Source: Acinetobacter lwoffii (lineage in GTDB: Bacteria; Pseudomonadota; Gammaproteobacteria; Pseudomonadales; Moraxellaceae). From it: a stretch of 17,950 bases of DNA. The position numbers and the translations under genes are program-made. Below the pieces are notes generated by a model. It saw only the letters and a program-made list of their open reading frames with translations, did no database searches and was not told the origin of the DNA. Each line of letters starts with the position of its first letter. The stretch's first letter is position 1. The DNA lies in NCBI RefSeq assembly GCF_002321025.1, contig NZ_DCLL01000008.1, forward strand, positions 1 to 17,950. Direction: 5' to 3'. Below are positions 14,056 through 17,950 of this stretch, in pieces.

Positions 14056-14061
14056 TTATTT

Positions 14062-14352
14062 ATGAGCAACATTCGTCCATTACATGATCGCGTTGTTATT
14101 CGTCGTGTTGAAGAAGAAACTAAAACAGCTGGCGGTATTTTACTTCCAGGTTCGGCTGCTGAGAAACCTGCTCAAGGTGAAATCATTGCAGTTGGTAATG
14201 GTCAAATCACTGACAATGGCGTACGCGCCTTAGACGTAAAAGTTGGCGACAAAGTATTGTTCGGTACGTATGCAGGTACTACTGTAAAAGTAGACGGCGA
14301 AGAGCTTTTAATCATGAAAGAATCTGACATTTTAGCGGTATTAGAAGCTTAA
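14062..14352 (+). CDS. groES: Co-chaperonin GroES
   Basis: GroES forms the heptameric lid of the GroEL folding chamber in the cytoplasm. The ATG at 14062 has GGAG six bases upstream and gives 96 residues, the family length; the open frame to 14050 adds only four unlikely residues. The typical start MSNIRPLHDRVVIRR is present. So are the mobile loop EEETKTAGGILLPGSAAEKP and the C-terminal strand ELLIMKESDILAVLEA. groEL follows after 69 bases on the same heat-shock transcript. Confidence 0.98.
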   Translation: MSNIRPLHDRVVIRRVEEETKTAGGILLPGSAAEKPAQGEIIAVGNGQITDNGVRALDVKVGDKVLFGTYAGTTVKVDGEELLIMKESDILAVLEA

Positions 14353-14421
14353 TCTGCGCTAAAAAGTTTTATTCGTTCCAAATCAGATTTTGTAAAGATA
14401 TAACAATATTCGGAGTCAAAT

Positions 14422-16056
14422 ATGTCAGCTAAAGACGTAAAATTTGGTGATTCAGCTCGTTCAAAAATGATTGCTGGTGTAAACACCCTTGCAGATGCAG
14501 TAAAAGTTACGCTTGGTCCTAAAGGCCGTAACGTGGTGATCGACCGTTCTTTCGGTTCACCGCACATCACTAAAGATGGTGTCACTGTTGCCAAAGAAAT
14601 TACGCTGAAAGACAAGTTCGAGAACATGGGTGCTCAACTGGTTCGTGAAGTTTCTTCAAAAACTAACGACATCGCAGGTGATGGTACAACGACTGCGACT
14701 GTATTGGCACAAGCAATTTTGAATGAAGGCATCAAGTCAGTAACAGCGGGTATGAACCCAATGGACTTGAAACGTGGTATTGATATTGCGGTACGTTCTG
14801 TAGTTGAAAACATCAAGGCAACTGCAAAACCGGCATCAGACTCTAAAGCGATTGAGCAAGTAGGTTCGATCTCTGCTAACTCTGACACGACTGTAGGTCA
14901 GTTAATTGCACAAGCAATGGAGAAAGTGGGCAAAGAAGGCGTAATCACGGTTGAAGAAGGTTCAGGCTTCGAAGATTCGCTTGACGTAGTTGAAGGGATG
15001 CAGTTTGACCGCGGTTATATTTCTCCGTACTTCGCGAACAAGCAAGATACTTTAACAGCTGAACTTGAAAATCCGTTCATTCTTCTTGTTGATAAAAAAA
15101 TCAGTAATATTCGTGAATTGATTACAGTACTTGAAGCTGTTGCTAAAACTGGCAAACCGCTTTTAATCATTTCTGAAGATGTTGAAGGCGAAGCGCTTGC
15201 AACGCTTGTTGTCAATAACATGCGCGGTATTATCAAAGTATGTGCGGTAAAAGCACCTGGTTTTGGTGACCGTCGTAAAGCTATGCTTCAAGACATCGCG
15301 ATCTTGACTGGTGGTACTGTGATTTCTGAAGAAATCGGCATGCAGCTGGATCAAACGACGCTTGATCACTTGGGTACAGCGCATAAAGTAACTGTGTCTA
15401 AAGAAAATACTGTGATTGTAGATGGTGCGGGTAACGCTGGCCAAATCGCTGACCGTGTACAGCAAATCCGTGCACAGATTGAAGAATCTACGTCAGAATA
15501 CGACAAAGAAAAACTTCAAGAGCGTGTAGCGAAACTTGCTGGCGGTGTTGCTGTCATCAAAATTGGTGCTGCAACTGAAGTTGCAATGAAAGAGAAGAAA
15601 GACCGTGTAGACGATGCGCTTCATGCGACTCGCGCTGCGGTTGAAGAAGGTGTTGTTGCGGGTGGTGGTGTTGCACTCGTACGTGCTGCATCTGCACTTG
15701 AAGGCGTAACAGGCGCGAATGATGACCAAAACGTAGGTATCAACATTCTTCGCCGTGCGATCGAAGCACCACTTCGTCAAATCGTATCTAACGCAGGTGA
15801 TGAGCCTTCTGTAGTGATCAACGCTGTGAAGAATGGCGAAGGTAACTTCGGTTATAACGCTGCAACTGGCGAATATGGCGATATGCTGGAAATGGGTATT
15901 CTTGACCCTGCTAAAGTAACGCGTTCTGCACTTGAGCACGCAGCTTCTGTTGCTGGCTTGATGCTAACGACTGAATGCATGATCACTGAAATCCCAGAAG
16001 ACAAACCTGCAATGCCTGATATGGGCGGCATGGGTGGTATGGGCGGCATGATGTAA
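14422..16056 (+). CDS. groEL: Chaperonin GroEL
   Basis: GroEL is the double-ring 60-kDa chaperonin that folds newly made and stress-damaged proteins with ATP and GroES. The 544-residue protein begins MSAKDVKFGDSARSKM. The nucleotide-binding motif GDGTTTAT lies near residues 86-93 and the apical-domain block VKAPGFGDRRKAML is present. Also present are VDDALHATRAAVEEGVVAGGG and the flexible GGM-repeat tail ending GGMM. The ATG at 14422 has CGGAG eight bases upstream. It is complete, with no unusual residues noted in the motifs seen. It shares the sigma-32-type promoter before groES and is followed by a strong terminator. Confidence 0.99.
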   Translation: MSAKDVKFGDSARSKMIAGVNTLADAVKVTLGPKGRNVVIDRSFGSPHITKDGVTVAKEITLKDKFENMGAQLVREVSSKTNDIAGDGTTTATVLAQAILNEGIKSVTAGMNPMDLKRGIDIAVRSVVENIKATAKPASDSKAIEQVGSISANSDTTVGQLIAQAMEKVGKEGVITVEEGSGFEDSLDVVEGMQFDRGYISPYFANKQDTLTAELENPFILLVDKKISNIRELITVLEAVAKTGKPLLIISEDVEGEALATLVVNNMRGIIKVCAVKAPGFGDRRKAMLQDIAILTGGTVISEEIGMQLDQTTLDHLGTAHKVTVSKENTVIVDGAGNAGQIADRVQQIRAQIEESTSEYDKEKLQERVAKLAGGVAVIKIGAATEVAMKEKKDRVDDALHATRAAVEEGVVAGGGVALVRAASALEGVTGANDDQNVGINILRRAIEAPLRQIVSNAGDEPSVVINAVKNGEGNFGYNAATGEYGDMLEMGILDPAKVTRSALEHAASVAGLMLTTECMITEIPEDKPAMPDMGGMGGMGGMM

Positions 16057-16077
16057 TTCATCATCCAAGCATTTCAT

Positions 16078-16110
16078 AAAAAAATCCCCGCAATAGCGGG
16101 GATTTTTTTA
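16078..16110 (+). terminator. Rho-independent terminator of groESL
   Basis: AAAAAAATCCCCGC-AATA-GCGGGGATTTTTTT is a perfect stem with T run, 22 bases after the groEL stop. Its symmetry suggests it also ends the convergent minus-strand lipoprotein gene at 16124-16618. Confidence 0.92.
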
Positions 16111-16123
16111 TGTGTTTACAAAA

Positions 16124-16618
16124 TTATGATGCGGACTTTTTAACTAATTTATAATTTAAATTACTGTCAATTTTTTTACCTGATTTCATCTCGCGTGCTT
16201 CAATAAAATTTTCACCAACAAAGAATTTACGGTTTTCAGCTTTGTTATCTAATGTGATGATTGAAGGATCTTGAGGGTCAAAACTGAAACTGCCTTTGGT
16301 TTCGGTCTCATTATTTCCAGCTTTACCTAAATATTCCTCATTTAGCTCATAAGTTTTATCCGGATTGAGATCTAGCTCGACCTTAATCCCTTCACAGTCA
16401 GCACAAGGAAAAACACCTTCATATTCACCTGCCCAATCTAGTGAGGTTTCTGCGCTATCAGCACGGTTCACACTGGTATCCGCGTTATTTTGCTCCATCA
16501 TGGCTGGGCTGGATTGAGCATTATTATTCATCGGCTCATTATCATTGGGCTTTGAACAGGCGGTTAAAGCTCCTGCAATAACAACTGCTAGCGCAGCAGT
16601 AAGCGTTAATTTTTTCAT
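16124..16618 (-). CDS. NlpE-like N-terminal-domain lipoprotein
   Basis: The signal MKKLTLTAALAVVIAGALTAC ends in a lipobox with Cys21, followed by Ser and Lys, consistent with outer-membrane lipoprotein sorting. A low-complexity linker rich in Asn, Met, Gln and Ser (about residues 24-58) leads to WAGEYEGVFPCADCEGIKVEL. This is the NlpE N-terminal domain signature, with the CxxC pair at 72-75. NlpE of E. coli (236 residues) activates the Cpx envelope-stress system upon surface contact or lipoprotein defects and is linked to copper. This 164-residue protein has only the N-terminal domain, so the same signalling is not assured. AGGG lies upstream of the ATG. It converges on groEL. Confidence 0.85.
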   Translation of the reverse strand: MKKLTLTAALAVVIAGALTACSKPNDNEPMNNNAQSSPAMMEQNNADTSVNRADSAETSLDWAGEYEGVFPCADCEGIKVELDLNPDKTYELNEEYLGKAGNNETETKGSFSFDPQDPSIITLDNKAENRKFFVGENFIEAREMKSGKKIDSNLNYKLVKKSAS

Positions 16619-16845
16619 TGTTTTGACCCTATTAAATTATTTGTTATCAATTACATTAAAAGTAGTCAGTACAGATAAATAGGGCAATCTTGTTAAAGTT
16701 TGATTCATTAGGTGAATCAGGCCAGAGTTATTGATAAGTGAGCAGGACTTAAGAATTTTTAGTCAAGTTTAAAGTCACTTTATGCTGTTTCGTTAACTAA
16801 TTCTGAACGCTATGATTAGAAAATAATGATAATGCGGAGGGGATA

Positions 16846-17874
16846 ATGAAATTAGAACAAGAAAATAATCTGATTGCAAAAATTTATGATGCTGCTGTAT
16901 TGCCATCTCTGTGGCTGGACGTGATCAAAGATATCGTGAGCTATACTAAAAGTAAGAGTGCAATTTTTACCGGTCTGGATCAGCTTAATCCAGGCTATGA
17001 TTTTGTCTATACGCACAATATCCCGAATGAAAGTCTGGCTGCTTATCAGGACGAACGTATCAGAGTGATTGATATGAAACTGCATATGCCATTATGGAAT
17101 GCGATCGAGATGGGCGATGCACTGAGTCATAACTGTCAGCACTATGCAGAACAGCCGGGTACGGATCACTATGTTTTCTATGAGAAGTGTTTAAAGCCTG
17201 GCGGTGTATCTTATCTGGCGGGGGTATTGCTGGATCGGGGAAATTATCGTTGGGCAGTACTGGGTATTCATCGTGCTCCTGAAGTACAGCCTTTTGAACA
17301 GCCTGAGCTGGATTTTCTAAGACGTATAAGTATTCATTTACGCCGGGCTTTGCAAATTCACCGGCAAATCAACTTGATTCAGCAAGATAATTTAAGCTTG
17401 TATACCGTATTGGATAGTTTAAAAACCGGAATTGTACTGCTCGATCAAAACCTGTGTTTAAGTTATTCCAATCCTGTTGCGCAAAAGATGCTTGATCAAA
17501 GTTCATGTCTGGATCTGGATATACATAACCGTCTAAAAACCAATTATGCTCAGCAGATACGTTTTGATCAGCTATTAGAAAGTGCTTTGCTGGAAGATAC
17601 GACCATTCAGACTGAAGTGGGTGGAGTCTTGGCGTTGAGTGATGGGGCAGGCTCACAATTCATGCTGACGGTGGTGCCATTTAAAAAATTAAGAAATATG
17701 CAACATTTACAGTCTGCTCAGCATCAGATTGCCTTATTTATGACAGATAAAAACCAGCATTATTCCCTGTCAAGAACTTACCTACAACAGTGTTACCAGC
17801 TTTCCAAACGAGAGTTTGATTTATGCGAGTTGTTAATTAATGGTTATAAAATAGAAGATATTGCAGAACAGTAG
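16846..17874 (+). pseudogene. LuxR-family regulator truncated by an IS insertion
   Basis: The ATG at 16846 has a strong GCGGAGGGG Shine-Dalgarno. The 342 intact codons encode a long N-terminal sensory part (PAS-like, for example VLDSLKTGIVLLDQNLCLSYSNPVAQKML). This is followed by the start of a LuxR/GerE helix-turn-helix: LSKREFDLCELLINGYKIEDIAEQ. The frame then stops at TAG (17872-17874), which is created at the junction with the IS terminal repeat starting at 17873. The recognition helix and C-terminal dimer helix are lost, about 35-40 residues, so the product should not bind DNA normally. The N-terminal part could still bind ligand or partners. The target genes and signal are unknown. Confidence 0.88.
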
Positions 17875-17950
17875 ATCTCTTGCGAAAGTTATTTTAATAG
17901 CATCCAATTCACCATTCCAGCAATTAAATTCATTCTTAGACCAAAGCGTT
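17873..17950 (-). mobile_element. End of an IS5-family-type insertion sequence (right window edge)
   Basis: The terminal repeat AGATCTCTTGCGAAAGT spans 17873-17889 and matches the left window edge in 16 of 17 bases. TA lies next to both ends, compatible with a TA or TNA target duplication as made by some IS5-family groups. The other end of the element lies outside the window, so the true target duplication cannot be read. The family is named from the transposase tail only. Confidence 0.8.
17889..17948 (-). CDS. Transposase C-terminus, IS5-family type (partial)
   Basis: On the minus strand the window edge reads RFGLRMNLIAGMVNWMLLK followed by TAA at 17891-17889, just inside the terminal repeat. 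The RFxLRxNLIAGxxN ending is typical of IS5-family DDE transposases. The catalytic core and start lie beyond 17950. It is oriented opposite to the LuxR gene it interrupts. Confidence 0.75.
   Translation of the reverse strand, partial: RFGLRMNLIAGMVNWMLLK

Noticed and set aside
13894..14061. CIRCE/HrcA control of groESL
   Set aside because: The leader has inverted repeats, but none resembles TTAGCACTC-9-GAGTGCTAA; the promoter matches sigma-32 instead.
14349..15939. Several minus-strand frames of 70-148 codons inside groEL
   Set aside because: Codon-bias shadows of a strongly expressed, highly conserved gene.
1..17950. A composite transposon carrying this whole segment as cargo
   Set aside because: Cargo would be essential housekeeping genes (groESL, folD, tRNAs) with uniform composition, and the right IS interrupts a resident gene; two independent insertions or contig edges explain it better.

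Overview
The window looks like ordinary chromosome of an Acinetobacter-type gammaproteobacterium. This rests on base composition, on the close match of CysD, CysN, PckG, GroES and GroEL to what I remember of Acinetobacter proteins, and on the gene content (GTP-type PEP carboxykinase, cysDN, an NlpE-like lipoprotein). No search was run, so the genus is an inference. Both edges are insertion-sequence ends: bases 1-17 and 17873-17889 are a near-identical terminal repeat (16 of 17) facing outward from the window. The right edge also carries the last 19 codons of an IS5-family-type transposase on the minus strand.

Left to right: an orphan minus-strand hypothetical gene (203-745); the sulfate-activation pair cysD-cysN, split by a palindromic dispersed repeat and closed by a terminator; a small secreted four-cysteine protein; a minus-strand thioredoxin-like gene; a PIG3-type quinone oxidoreductase with terminator; a 67-residue basic orphan and a WYL-domain transcription regulator that share an 11-base motif upstream; a minus-strand tRNA-Cys / tRNA-Leu pair with promoter and terminator; folD; a second palindromic repeat; and a small class I methyltransferase. 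These are followed by a minus-strand lipoprotein, minus-strand pckG, an overlapping lipid-kinase / metallophosphoesterase pair, the groES-groEL heat-shock operon with a recognisable sigma-32-type promoter, a minus-strand NlpE-like lipoprotein, and a LuxR-type regulator cut in its DNA-binding domain by the right-hand insertion sequence.

Functional groups: CysD and CysN together make adenosine 5'-phosphosulfate for assimilation. FolD supplies one-carbon folates, PckG opens gluconeogenesis from C4 acids, and GroES/GroEL fold proteins under stress. The lipid kinase and phosphoesterase are probably co-translated. I see no prophage, CRISPR, toxin-antitoxin or defence island.

The least explained signals are four alternating complementary CATC/GATG segments in the groES leader that reach the Shine-Dalgarno, a degenerate APS-kinase-like tail on CysN, the shared motif before the 67-residue gene and the WYL regulator, a perfect palindrome in the spacer of a candidate pckG promoter, and the insertion that removed the recognition helix of the LuxR regulator.
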